Shown: positions 1-7,577 of the stretch, piece after piece
Layout of the letters: every line of letters starts with the position of its first letter
Position numbering within the stretch: the stretch's first letter is position 1
Assembly: GCA_030550075.1 (NCBI GenBank)
Contig: JAUQQB010000054.1
Coordinates: 1 to 11,275, forward strand
Direction of reading: 5' to 3'
Origin: Chloroflexota bacterium
GTDB lineage: Bacteria; Chloroflexota; Anaerolineae; Thermoflexales; Thermoflexaceae
DNA: 11,275 nucleotides
Position numbers and translations under genes: made by a program
The notes under the pieces: generated by a model
Databases searched by the model: none
The model's input: the letters and a program-made list of their open reading frames with translations, nothing else
Told to the model about the DNA's origin: nothing

Positions 1-20
1 CTTATGACCAGCGAGGAGAA

Positions 21-58
21 ACAAAAACCGCCTCGCGGCTCCCCCAGAGCCCGAGGCG
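21..58 (-). terminator. Leftward intrinsic terminator or attenuator
   Basis: On the minus strand, CGCCTCG pairs with CGAGGCG (52-58 with 29-35) and continues as GGCTC/GAGCC (37-41 with 47-51), with one bulged base at 36 and a five-base loop at 42-46. This 12-bp GC-rich stem is followed, reading leftward, by GGTTTTTGTTT (30-20). It is therefore a canonical rho-independent terminator for leftward transcription. On the plus strand no T-run follows it, so it should not stop rightward transcripts. No minus-strand gene lies immediately before it, so it more likely ends a short leader RNA (attenuator) of a gene to the left of the window. Confidence 0.75.
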
Positions 59-64
59 CGGCCA

Positions 65-100
65 GGACGCGGCGCGGGCGTCCCGGCAACGGAGATTGTA
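65..100 (-). promoter_or_regulatory. Possible leftward promoter and leader hairpin
   Basis: Read leftward, positions 100-95 give TACAAT, a good match to a sigma-70 -10 box. No convincing -35 is seen at the right distance: TTACTT at 123-118 is poor, and TTGATC at 119-114 leaves a 13-base spacer. Downstream on the same strand lies a hairpin, GGACGC/GCGTCC (83-78 with 70-65), then the terminator at 58-21. A short leader transcript with two hairpins is thus possible, as in attenuation or a riboregulator. I do not recognise a named riboswitch class. Confidence 0.3.
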
Positions 101-114
101 GCACAACGCCCGCG
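73..114. repeat. 9-bp inverted repeat
   Basis: CGCGGGCGT at 73-81 is the exact reverse complement of ACGCCCGCG at 106-114, with 24 bases between the arms. The right arm ends where base composition changes from very GC-rich to much lower. It overlaps the TACAAT box and the small hairpin at 65-83, so it could be an operator, an alternative (anti-terminator-like) fold, or chance in GC-rich DNA. Confidence 0.35.
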
Positions 115-205
115 ATCAAGTAAGCGATACAGAATACAAGGCAGGCCATACGTTTATCGCTCCGGACTTCCCTGAAACACGCTGGAGAGGAAACGAGGGA
201 TAGCA

Positions 206-1159
206 ATGAAAGAACCTGGGGAAATCCCTTTGCTGGATCTGTTCTGCGGTATGGGCGGCCTGGCCCTGGGATTTGCCAGGAATGGGTTCCGGGTTACAGG
301 ATACGATATCCATCCTCGCATCCCGGAAATCTTTGAAATCAACCGTATCGGACAGGCCGTGGTAGCAGACCTCAGAACAGTGAGTGTCGTTCCAGAAGAG
401 AAAATCCCCGTGGTAACTGGAGGCCCTCCCTGTCGTCCATGGAGTGCCCTTAACGTCCGTCAACGAGGTTCGCAGCACCGGGATTACGACCTGTTCCGGA
501 CTTTTCTGAAAGCTGTGACCAGTCTCTGTCCCGAAGCCTTCCTGATGGAAAACGTTCCTCGTCTCGAACGGGACCCCTCATTCCGCGAGCACCTGCAAAT
601 AGTGGAACAGGAATATGATCTTGCCTGGGAAGTGGTATGCTACGCGAATTACGGAGCCGCGATTGCGCGGCACCGGCTGATTCTGGTCGGTTTTCGCCGG
701 AAAGGACGGACCAGCAGGGCTAAGGCTTTCTTTGAGCACCTGCAGGATTTCCGAAGACCTCCTGTTTCCGTCGGGAGCGCGCTGGCATCCCTGGAACAAT
801 CCGTCAGCGGGGAGGATCCGGAACATGTGTGGTTCAACTTCCAGACCATAGAGAGATATCAGGATAAGTATCAAACGGGTAAATACGGGTGGTATCGGCT
901 GGACCCGGACAAACCTGCTCCTTCTTTTGGAAATATCAGCAAAACCTACATTTTGCATCCTTTTGCAGGAAACGGCCACGATGTTTCCCCTCGTGTGCTC
1001 TCCATCCGGGAGGCTATGACCATTATGGGATTTCCCCTTACTTTCCGGTTCCCACCAGGGATGGGAATGACCACCCGTTATCAGATGGTGGCCGATGCTG
1101 TAAGCCCTGTATTCTCTGAAATATGCGGGCAGGTAATGCGGGAACTGCTGGAGAGATAG
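206..1159 (+). CDS. drmMII: C5-cytosine DNA methyltransferase (DrmMII type)
   Basis: This 317-residue protein transfers methyl from S-adenosylmethionine to carbon 5 of cytosine in a specific DNA site; in class 2 DISARM this marks host DNA as self. Motif I (LDLFCGMGG, residues 10-18) binds the cofactor. Motif IV is GGPPCRPWS with catalytic Cys76, motif VI is ENV (115-117) and motif VIII is RHR (155-157). The target-recognition region lies roughly at 170-260. Motif IX follows (REAMTIMGFP). Motif X is unusual, with ADAVSP in place of the common GNAVxP. The length is close to M.HhaI (327). The ATG at 206 follows a GAGGG ribosome site at 195-199. The 3' end overlaps the glycosylase gene by 37 nt. 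The methylated site cannot be read from the sequence; the B. paralicheniformis DISARM enzyme methylates CCWGG, which need not apply here. Confidence 0.9.
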   Translation: MKEPGEIPLLDLFCGMGGLALGFARNGFRVTGYDIHPRIPEIFEINRIGQAVVADLRTVSVVPEEKIPVVTGGPPCRPWSALNVRQRGSQHRDYDLFRTFLKAVTSLCPEAFLMENVPRLERDPSFREHLQIVEQEYDLAWEVVCYANYGAAIARHRLILVGFRRKGRTSRAKAFFEHLQDFRRPPVSVGSALASLEQSVSGEDPEHVWFNFQTIERYQDKYQTGKYGWYRLDPDKPAPSFGNISKTYILHPFAGNGHDVSPRVLSIREAMTIMGFPLTFRFPPGMGMTTRYQMVADAVSPVFSEICGQVMRELLER

Positions 1160-1845
1160 AGCCGGATCTGTACACATTGAGCGAAATCCGGCAGCGCCTG
1201 CTTTCCTGGTGGGAGCAGAACCAGCGTTTATTTCCCTGGCGGGAGACCCGGGACCCCTGGCATATCCTGCTGGCGGAAGTGATGCTTCACCGCACCCGTG
1301 CGCCTCAGGTTGTGCCGGTATACCAGGCTGTGCTGGAGAAGTTCCCGGACCCGGAAACTCTGATGAAAGCCCCACCCGGGGAACTGGAGACCATTCTGCG
1401 TTCTCTGGGATTGCACTGGAGAGTACCGCTGCTCAGAAAAATGACCTGCCAGATCGTTCAGGAGTATGGGGGGAAAGTACCGGAGGAAAGAGAAGCGTTG
1501 AAGTCGCTGGCTGGAGTGAGTGATTACATTGCGGGAGCTGTGCGCTGCTTCGCTTTCGGTTTGCCAGAGCCCCTCCTAGATACCAACACGGTCCGGGTCC
1601 TGGGACGGGTCTGGGGTCTGCCCATCACTGACAGCGCCAGGCGCAGCCGCCGGTTTCGCTACCTGATGCAGGCTTTTATGGATTGCCCGGATCCCCGTTC
1701 TTCTGCTCTTGCGCTTCTGGACCTGGCAGCCCTGGTCTGTCACCCCAGCAATCCGAAGTGTGGAGAGTGTCCGCTGGTTGATCTCTGTCAATTTGGGAGG
1801 ACATATGGGAATACGCAGCGAACTTCTGACCGCGCTGACCCGTGA
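1123..1845 (+). CDS. 4Fe-4S HhH-GPD mismatch glycosylase, Mig.Mth-like
   Basis: The protein has 240 residues and belongs to the MutY/Nth/Mig superfamily, which removes wrong bases from DNA. Visible features are LFPWRETRDPW (36-46), Glu52 in LLAEVML (the MutY Glu37 position), the helix-hairpin-helix segment LAGVSDYIAGAV (129-140), catalytic Asp153 in LLDTNTVRV, and a C-x6-C-x2-C-x5-C iron-sulphur loop (Cys206, 213, 216, 222). Tyr135 in the hairpin matches Tyr126 of the thermophile enzyme Mig.Mth, where MutY has Ser and Nth has Lys. There is no MutY C-terminal 8-oxoG domain; Mig.Mth is similarly short. I infer a thymine (or uracil) glycosylase for G:T mismatches left by 5-methylcytosine deamination, because it sits directly behind a C5 methyltransferase. 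The start is uncertain: ATG 1123 lacks a clear ribosome site and coupling to the upstream gene is likely. A short MutY-like adenine glycosylase is the alternative. Confidence 0.82.
   Translation: MRAGNAGTAGEIEPDLYTLSEIRQRLLSWWEQNQRLFPWRETRDPWHILLAEVMLHRTRAPQVVPVYQAVLEKFPDPETLMKAPPGELETILRSLGLHWRVPLLRKMTCQIVQEYGGKVPEEREALKSLAGVSDYIAGAVRCFAFGLPEPLLDTNTVRVLGRVWGLPITDSARRSRRFRYLMQAFMDCPDPRSSALALLDLAALVCHPSNPKCGECPLVDLCQFGRTYGNTQRTSDRADP
1795..1800 (+). promoter_or_regulatory. Ribosome binding site deciding the drmA start
   Basis: GGGAGG lies four bases before ATG 1805, inside the 3' end of the glycosylase gene. It favours this start over the ATG at 1709 in the same frame, which would add 32 residues that merely read the glycosylase gene in another frame. 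Confidence 0.75.
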
Positions 1846-4800
1846 GGTGCTGGGTCCCCGCGGCGGCCCATACGAGGTTATGGAGGTCAGTCCGCTGAAC
1901 GAGTATCTGACCGGAGTGCTGCAACCGGTTGGAGTCCGCGATATGGAGCCTGGCAACGAAGTGGACAGCCTCTCCGGTGAGCCGGAGATAGACCGGGAAC
2001 AGCCCTCTCTGTACGAAGGAGCCTCTGAAGACGACCTGGAGGAAACCGTCTTTGTCCCCTCCATTTTCACTCCCCCTATGGACCCCCGAATCCGCCCCTC
2101 ATCTATTGGGCTCTCCTTCCGGGTACAGGTCCAGCAGGGGAATAATCCATCCCTGCAACTCTGCGTGACCTGGGCCCGCTACCTGCAGGAAAAAGGCTCC
2201 GGGGAAGAAATACCGGGGGAATCCAGAATACGCTGGCGCCGGCACCCACGATGTTCCATTCTGGATATCCAAGAGGCCATTGGTTCCAGAGACTTTTACC
2301 TGAATGACCGGGGGGAGACTTTGCCTGACCGGGCCGAAATCCGGTTGCAGGTCCGCTGGGAACAGGACCCCTGTGAGCCAGGAGTTTTCCAGGTTGCCAT
2401 TTATCTGATCAATGCAATCAGTCCGGACGATCCTTCAAAAATCCGGGCGGAGGATTGTGTCTTTCAGCCCCAGATCCGGGTGGTCTGTACAGGAGGAACT
2501 GCCCTGGCTGTTCCCTCCCTTTCGTGGAGTCAGGACAGCGACGATGAAGATGCGCGCCTGAACTTCCTGTACAGGAACCGCCCGGTACTGGCACGGGGGC
2601 ATCTGGTATCCGCCATCTGGCGGGATATTGATCCGGAGCACCCAGCTCCTCCCGGGGTAGAAGCAAAACGCCCGGACGGTCCGCCTTTTGTATGGGCGGA
2701 TGGGGTTCTGCTGGACGAGCAAACGCGGCAGCGTTTTTCCCCTCCGGATGTCCGGACAGAATTTGTGCCCCTGTACGCTGTGCAGATTCCGAACTGGGAT
2801 TGGGATCAGGAAAAATACGGGCCTCCTCCCCTATTGAAAGCCAGTGACCTTGCCAGCCTGTCCGCAGACCCGGATGATCTGTATAGGGCTCTCCAGCCTC
2901 TGGTGGACGGATACAGCGCCTGGATTGAAGAAAAATACAGGGAAACAGCATCTCTTTCCACCGATGAGCAAAAAGTGGCAACGAAATTGCTGAGCGAATG
3001 CCGGGAAGCACTGGAACGGATGAGGAAGGGGCTGGGCCTGCTGAGAAGCGATGCGGATGTCCGGCTCTCCTTCGCTTTCGCGAACCGGGCCATGGCCCTG
3101 CAGGCCGAATGGTCTGGAAGAGAACTGTGCTGGCGTCCTTTCCAGATGGCCTTTATTCTGATGAACCTGGAGTCAATAGCGAACAAAGGATCTCCCGACC
3201 GGCAAATCTGTGATCTCCTCTGGGTGCCTACCGGTGGCGGAAAGACAGAAGCCTATCTGGGGCTGGCAGCCTTCACGCTGGCCCTGCGGCGCCGGAGAGC
3301 TCTACAGCGCGCTGGCGAAGACCGGACCGGAGCAGGGGTCGCCGTGATCTCCCGGTATACCCTGCGGCTGCTGACCATCCAGCAGTTCCGGCGGGCCCTG
3401 GCGATGGTCACAGCCTGTGAGTTTCTGCGAGTGCATGGACTGAAGGCAGGCAGGAACGTGGGATGGCGTCCTGAAGGATGGGTGGATCAGAGCAATTTTC
3501 TATGGGGCACGATACCCTTCCGCATCGGGCTCTGGGTGGGCGGGGGCCTTGCCCCGAACCGTCTGAGAACCCTGTACGTGCCTGGCCGTACAGGGGGGAA
3601 ACGCCCGCTTCCCGGAGCGCTGGATATTCTGAAGGGAGAGCAGGGAGAAGGAGAACCAGCCCAGATTCTGACATGTCCGGCCTGTGGGGCCTGGCTGGCC
3701 GTTCCGGAGGATGGATTGCCGCCGGGAGAACACAGACTGCATCTGGTCATCCGGAAGCCGGATCCGAATATTCAGACGAACCTAGCTGCCATAATCCAGA
3801 CATCCACTTCAGAGTTTACCGTATCTCTGGAAGGGCCTCCCTGGAATCTGCCAGGGGGAACTCATCTGATCCTCAGCCTTGTCGTGAGAACCGGGCAGTA
3901 TCTGAAAGCAGAAAGGCTGGATGAATGGTGGCGGAAAGGCCCGGGCGGGCAGCTTGAACTCGCTGCCTTCCGGCCCTCACGGTCAGGGTATTTTCCCGTA
4001 CCGGGCCCGCGGGGAGGCGAAAATGACTTTGCGATATGGTGCCCTGCCCCGGAGTGCCCGCTGAGCCAGGAGTGGTGGTGTGAGGGTGTGCCCGCCGCTC
4101 GCCGAGACCGTGCCCGGACGCAGATTTCTCTGCGTCACCCTTCCTCTGGTGAGTTTCTGAGTGATCCCGCTGGTCTCTCGCTTCGTGAACTTCCGGAAAT
4201 CTGGCGGGCAGGTGCCCGGATAAAGCAGATGGCCTGCCGCGTGCCGGTACCTGCTCTTACGGTGGATGAGCAACTGTACCGGTGGCTGCCCTCTGTGGTG
4301 ATTGCCACGGTGGATAAGTTTGCCAGGCTGCCGTTTGAGCCGGAGGCTGGTGCTCTGTTCGGGAATGTGCGCTATTTTGAGCCACCACGAGGCTATTACA
4401 GGGAGCCTGACACGAAATCCCCGGTGGAGGTGGAACCGCCTGATCCCCCGGACCTTGTCCTTCAGGATGAGCTGCACCTGATAGAGGGGCCTCTGGGCAG
4501 CCTTGCTGGCCTTTATGAAACTGTCCTGGATGTGCTGTGCCGGAACGGAGAGTATCCGGTCAAGTATGTGGCCTCCACCGCCACGGTTCGGGAGGCCACA
4601 TCTCAGGTTCGGAGCCTGTTCAACCGTCATCTCCGGATATTCCCTCCTCCCGGGTTACAGGCTGGCGACCGTTTCTTTGTGCAGGCTTTGCAGGAACCTC
4701 ATCCACTGGAAGAGGAGTACCCGGGGCAACTATATGCAGGAATCTGCGCCCCTGGCAGAGGCCCCCTCACGCCCATCTACCGGATATGGGCCTGCCTGCT

Positions 4801-5740
4801 TCAGGAGGCTTTCCTGCGCCAGCAGGACCCGAACGCTGATTACTTCTGGACACTGGTGGGTTACTTTAATGCCATCCGGGAACTGGCAGGCGCTGTCGCT
4901 CTCTACCGGCAGGACATCCCGCAGAGAATCCGGGACACAGCCGGGAGTCAGGCACGCTCCATTCCGGACGACCGCGCACTGGAACTTTCCAGCCGGATTC
5001 CGTCCACCCGCCTGCCTGCTCTGCTGGAGACCCTGGGCAGAAGGGCTCCGGAAGCACCGGACGCCCTTTTTGCCACCTCCATGTTCGGCACTGGCGTGGA
5101 TATCCCGCGTCTATCGCTGATGGTGGTGCATGGACAGCCGAAAACCACCTCCGCATACATCCAGGCCACCGGACGGGTGGGACGGAAATACGGAGCACTG
5201 GTGGTGACCTTTCTGCGGGCCAGCCGGCCCCGGGACTTGAGCCATTACGAGTTCTTCTGCAGGTATCACCGGCAACTGCATCGGCATGTGGAGCCGGTAA
5301 CGGTTATGCCTTTCTCGCCCGGAGCTCTGGATCTGGCGCTCGGACCGGCGATGGTGGCCCTGCTCCGTCACTGGCGGGCAACCTCCCATCCCTGGCACAG
5401 GGATGAAACAGCATCGGATATGAGTACCCGCCGTCATACCCGGGAAGTGGAGGAACTCCTTCGCCTGATTGAAGAACGGGCCAGTGCCCAGCCGCCCGGG
5501 CGTGCCCCGGACTCCGGAGAGGTCCGGAGTCTGGCCGCTTCGGGGCTGGACCGGTGGAAGCATATTGCCGACCGGGAAGGGGACCATCTGGTCTACGTGG
5601 AATACGCCATTGAGCGCCCGCCGGAAAAACCGGTAGTGCTGGGGGACGCCGTGCATTTTCGAGCAGGGCTGTCTGTGGTGTTTGAGAACGCGCCTCAGTC
5701 CATGCGCGAGGTGGAAGATACCATTGATGCGGAGATATAG
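1805..5740 (+). CDS. drmA: DISARM helicase DrmA
   Basis: The protein has 1311 residues and is a superfamily 2 helicase/ATPase, the core motor of DISARM. It is known from the family to act with DrmB as a DNA-binding complex. About 470 N-terminal residues precede the motor. Motif I/Walker A is PTGGGKTE with Lys480. Motif II is DELH (888-891). Motif III is STAT (924-927). Motif V is GTGVDIP, followed by motif VI QATGRVGR (1120-1127). Some 400 residues separate motifs I and II. They contain CPAC (Cys624, Cys627) and later CPAPEC plus another Cys (746, 751, 759), a possible split zinc ribbon. The size is usual for DrmA. The gene overlaps the glycosylase gene by 41 nt and ends 3 nt before drmB, so translation is probably coupled. 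No frameshift or missing motif was seen. Confidence 0.93.
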   Translation: MGIRSELLTALTREVLGPRGGPYEVMEVSPLNEYLTGVLQPVGVRDMEPGNEVDSLSGEPEIDREQPSLYEGASEDDLEETVFVPSIFTPPMDPRIRPSSIGLSFRVQVQQGNNPSLQLCVTWARYLQEKGSGEEIPGESRIRWRRHPRCSILDIQEAIGSRDFYLNDRGETLPDRAEIRLQVRWEQDPCEPGVFQVAIYLINAISPDDPSKIRAEDCVFQPQIRVVCTGGTALAVPSLSWSQDSDDEDARLNFLYRNRPVLARGHLVSAIWRDIDPEHPAPPGVEAKRPDGPPFVWADGVLLDEQTRQRFSPPDVRTEFVPLYAVQIPNWDWDQEKYGPPPLLKASDLASLSADPDDLYRALQPLVDGYSAWIEEKYRETASLSTDEQKVATKLLSECREALERMRKGLGLLRSDADVRLSFAFANRAMALQAEWSGRELCWRPFQMAFILMNLESIANKGSPDRQICDLLWVPTGGGKTEAYLGLAAFTLALRRRRALQRAGEDRTGAGVAVISRYTLRLLTIQQFRRALAMVTACEFLRVHGLKAGRNVGWRPEGWVDQSNFLWGTIPFRIGLWVGGGLAPNRLRTLYVPGRTGGKRPLPGALDILKGEQGEGEPAQILTCPACGAWLAVPEDGLPPGEHRLHLVIRKPDPNIQTNLAAIIQTSTSEFTVSLEGPPWNLPGGTHLILSLVVRTGQYLKAERLDEWWRKGPGGQLELAAFRPSRSGYFPVPGPRGGENDFAIWCPAPECPLSQEWWCEGVPAARRDRARTQISLRHPSSGEFLSDPAGLSLRELPEIWRAGARIKQMACRVPVPALTVDEQLYRWLPSVVIATVDKFARLPFEPEAGALFGNVRYFEPPRGYYREPDTKSPVEVEPPDPPDLVLQDELHLIEGPLGSLAGLYETVLDVLCRNGEYPVKYVASTATVREATSQVRSLFNRHLRIFPPPGLQAGDRFFVQALQEPHPLEEEYPGQLYAGICAPGRGPLTPIYRIWACLLQEAFLRQQDPNADYFWTLVGYFNAIRELAGAVALYRQDIPQRIRDTAGSQARSIPDDRALELSSRIPSTRLPALLETLGRRAPEAPDALFATSMFGTGVDIPRLSLMVVHGQPKTTSAYIQATGRVGRKYGALVVTFLRASRPRDLSHYEFFCRYHRQLHRHVEPVTVMPFSPGALDLALGPAMVALLRHWRATSHPWHRDETASDMSTRRHTREVEELLRLIEERASAQPPGRAPDSGEVRSLAASGLDRWKHIADREGDHLVYVEYAIERPPEKPVVLGDAVHFRAGLSVVFENAPQSMREVEDTIDAEI

Positions 5741-5743
5741 GCA

Positions 5744-7570
5744 ATGGGACAACGTCAGAGTATCCGCATTTCCCAGATGGTGCTGACCCTGGGGCCGGGG
5801 GCCATCCTTGAATCCCGTGAAGGCCCCCGGGTAATTCTGCAGAACGGACTTCAGCTGCCCCCCGGTATCTCTCTGGAAGACCTGAAGCTGGCCAGCCCGG
5901 AACTGGAGACCCTCCTTCCCCGTTTGCTGGGGGCCGGTGGCGGAGCCTCCATCCGGATCTTTCAGGTGCCCGGCGCAGGGATTGTTGAGAATCCTCTCTG
6001 GAAAACGAAGCCCTTCCCGGAGTGGCACCTGTGTGTGAACCACCAGATCCTCTATCGGGAACAGTGTCCGGAGTGTCAGAAAGAGGGGCGCCCCAGGTGG
6101 CACCGCAGGAAAGAGGCCGTCCGTTTTGTTCTCGCCTGTCCAGCAGGGCATCTGGATGATGTGAACTGGGATATGCTGGTGCACAGGGGACATCCGTCTC
6201 ACCAGCCCAGCGGCTACTACATCTGGGAAAGTAAAGGGACGAGCCTTTCCGACATCCAGATCATCTGCCCTGCCTGCAACCGCAGGAGATCCCTGGGAGA
6301 AGCATACGGGGAATCCTGGCCCTGCAGCGGCCGTTTTCCGGAACGTGAAGGGCAGGGTCAACCACCTTACCGATCCCGATGCGAGCAGCGAGCGTATATC
6401 CTGCAGCGTCAGGCATCCAACCTGCGCATTCCGGAGATTGTCTCCCTGTTCACCGTTCCACCGCTGTTCACCAGCATCCATCAGGTGATACGGAAACTGG
6501 TGCAGCAACTCACCCCCGGCGTGGCACAGGTTCTTCTGGTGAGTCCGGACGGGGCTCTCCAGCGGGGAAATCTGGAGAGGACGCTTGATTCCCTGGTAAA
6601 GGAGGGGTATCTGAAAGCCCCGGAGAGGGACGAGCTTCTGGGCTCACCGGATGCAGAAATTGTCCGGGCTTTGCGTGATGTGCTGGAATACAGCCCTCCC
6701 TCAGATCTGGCCAGCCTTCTGAGCCAGGAGTTCCGGGCCTTCCTTCGGGGCACCCGGGAGGGCATTCCACCCATTCGTGACCCCGCTTTAAGTTCCCGGG
6801 TCCTGCTGGAAGTTAAACCAGGTCTGGTGCGCCCATACCCTCCCTTCCGGGTAGCGCCCGTGAGCCGTTTGCGTCTGGTAACAGTGCAGATCGGGTATCG
6901 CCGGAATGTCGGTCCCGTGCTGGAACAGAGTCAGCGGCCTGATCTTGTGGACATCTCAATCCAGGACCAGAAAGGCAATCGCTGGTTCCCCGGTTATGAA
7001 AGCACGGGAGAGGGACTTTTCATTACCCTGGCAGATACAGCAGAAAACGGATGGGCGCAGCCCTTACTGGGGACGGCAGCCAGTAGATGGATGGAGGCAT
7101 ACCGGAATCCCGATGCTTATGATCAGGGGCTCTTCCGGGATGTGGAGCAGCGCGTTGAACTCCACCCGTATTTTGTGGCCTGGCATACTTTTTCGCATCT
7201 GCTCATTCGGGCTCTGTCTGTGGATTCAGGTTACTCCGCCCCATCCATCCGGGAAAGGGTGTATCTGGAAGAAGCCCGGGATGGCCGTGTGCGGGGCGGG
7301 GTTCTGATCTACACGACCTCCCGTGGTGGCGATGGCTCTCTGGGAGGGCTGCTGGTTCTGGCAAATACCTTTGACAGGATTCTGGAGCGGGTACGGGAAA
7401 TGGCCCGGTCCTGTTCAGCAGACCCTCTGTGTCAGGAGCACGATTTTGTGCCGGGGAAGGCAGTATTTGGGGCGGCCTGCCATGCTTGCTGTCTCATCTC
7501 CGAGACCAGCTGCGAGCATCGCAATTACTGGCTGGACCGGAGCGTTCTTCTGGAAACCGGATGGCTTTGA
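5744..7570 (+). CDS. drmB: DUF1998 protein DrmB
   Basis: The 608-residue DrmB is the DUF1998 partner of the DrmA helicase. The N-terminal half carries cysteine/histidine elements: a CPEC pair, the segment FVLACPAGHLDDVNW typical of these proteins, and CPAC. The C-terminal DUF1998 part has HTFSHLL (His481 to Leu487), then LIYTTSRGGDGSLGGL, then a Cys/His cluster (Cys557, Cys563, His566, Cys579, Cys582, Cys583, Cys590, His592), which probably binds zinc. No catalytic motif is apparent; it is thought to shape and load the complex on DNA. The start ATG 5744 lies 3 nt after the drmA stop, with GGAG at 5731-5734 inside drmA. The stop is 7 nt before drmC. It is intact and of ordinary size for DrmB. 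Confidence 0.93.
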   Translation: MGQRQSIRISQMVLTLGPGAILESREGPRVILQNGLQLPPGISLEDLKLASPELETLLPRLLGAGGGASIRIFQVPGAGIVENPLWKTKPFPEWHLCVNHQILYREQCPECQKEGRPRWHRRKEAVRFVLACPAGHLDDVNWDMLVHRGHPSHQPSGYYIWESKGTSLSDIQIICPACNRRRSLGEAYGESWPCSGRFPEREGQGQPPYRSRCEQRAYILQRQASNLRIPEIVSLFTVPPLFTSIHQVIRKLVQQLTPGVAQVLLVSPDGALQRGNLERTLDSLVKEGYLKAPERDELLGSPDAEIVRALRDVLEYSPPSDLASLLSQEFRAFLRGTREGIPPIRDPALSSRVLLEVKPGLVRPYPPFRVAPVSRLRLVTVQIGYRRNVGPVLEQSQRPDLVDISIQDQKGNRWFPGYESTGEGLFITLADTAENGWAQPLLGTAASRWMEAYRNPDAYDQGLFRDVEQRVELHPYFVAWHTFSHLLIRALSVDSGYSAPSIRERVYLEEARDGRVRGGVLIYTTSRGGDGSLGGLLVLANTFDRILERVREMARSCSADPLCQEHDFVPGKAVFGAACHACCLISETSCEHRNYWLDRSVLLETGWL

Positions 7571-7576
7571 GGGGGA
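7569..7576 (+). promoter_or_regulatory. Ribosome binding site of drmC
   Basis: GAGGGGGA overlaps the drmB stop codon and ends one base before ATG 7578. The spacing is short but the purine run is strong. It fixes the drmC start; the same frame is open further upstream only as a shadow of drmB. Confidence 0.6.
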
Positions 7577-7577
7577 C

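Noticed and set aside
1..28. Adapter sequence at the left end as well
   Set aside because: The first 28 bases do not match an adapter I recognise; they contain the T-run side of the leftward terminator.
115..205. A plus-strand promoter for the DISARM operon
   Set aside because: GATACA (126-131) and AATACA (133-138) are weak -10 candidates with no matching -35 at 16-18 bases. A promoter is expected here, but I cannot place it.
578..1375. A 265-residue minus-strand frame under the methyltransferase and glycosylase
   Set aside because: Both plus-strand proteins have complete family motifs here; the minus frame has none.
1709..1804. An N-terminal extension of DrmA by 32 residues
   Set aside because: It overlaps the iron-sulphur loop coding region of the glycosylase and has no ribosome site; GGGAGG precedes ATG 1805.
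5111..6508. A 465-residue minus-strand frame across the drmA-drmB junction
   Set aside because: It lies over conserved helicase motifs V and VI and the DrmB N-terminus and has no recognisable domain, so it is a shadow.
7323..7577. An N-terminal extension of DrmC by 85 residues
   Set aside because: It runs over the DUF1998 Cys cluster of drmB in another frame and lacks PLD-like sequence.
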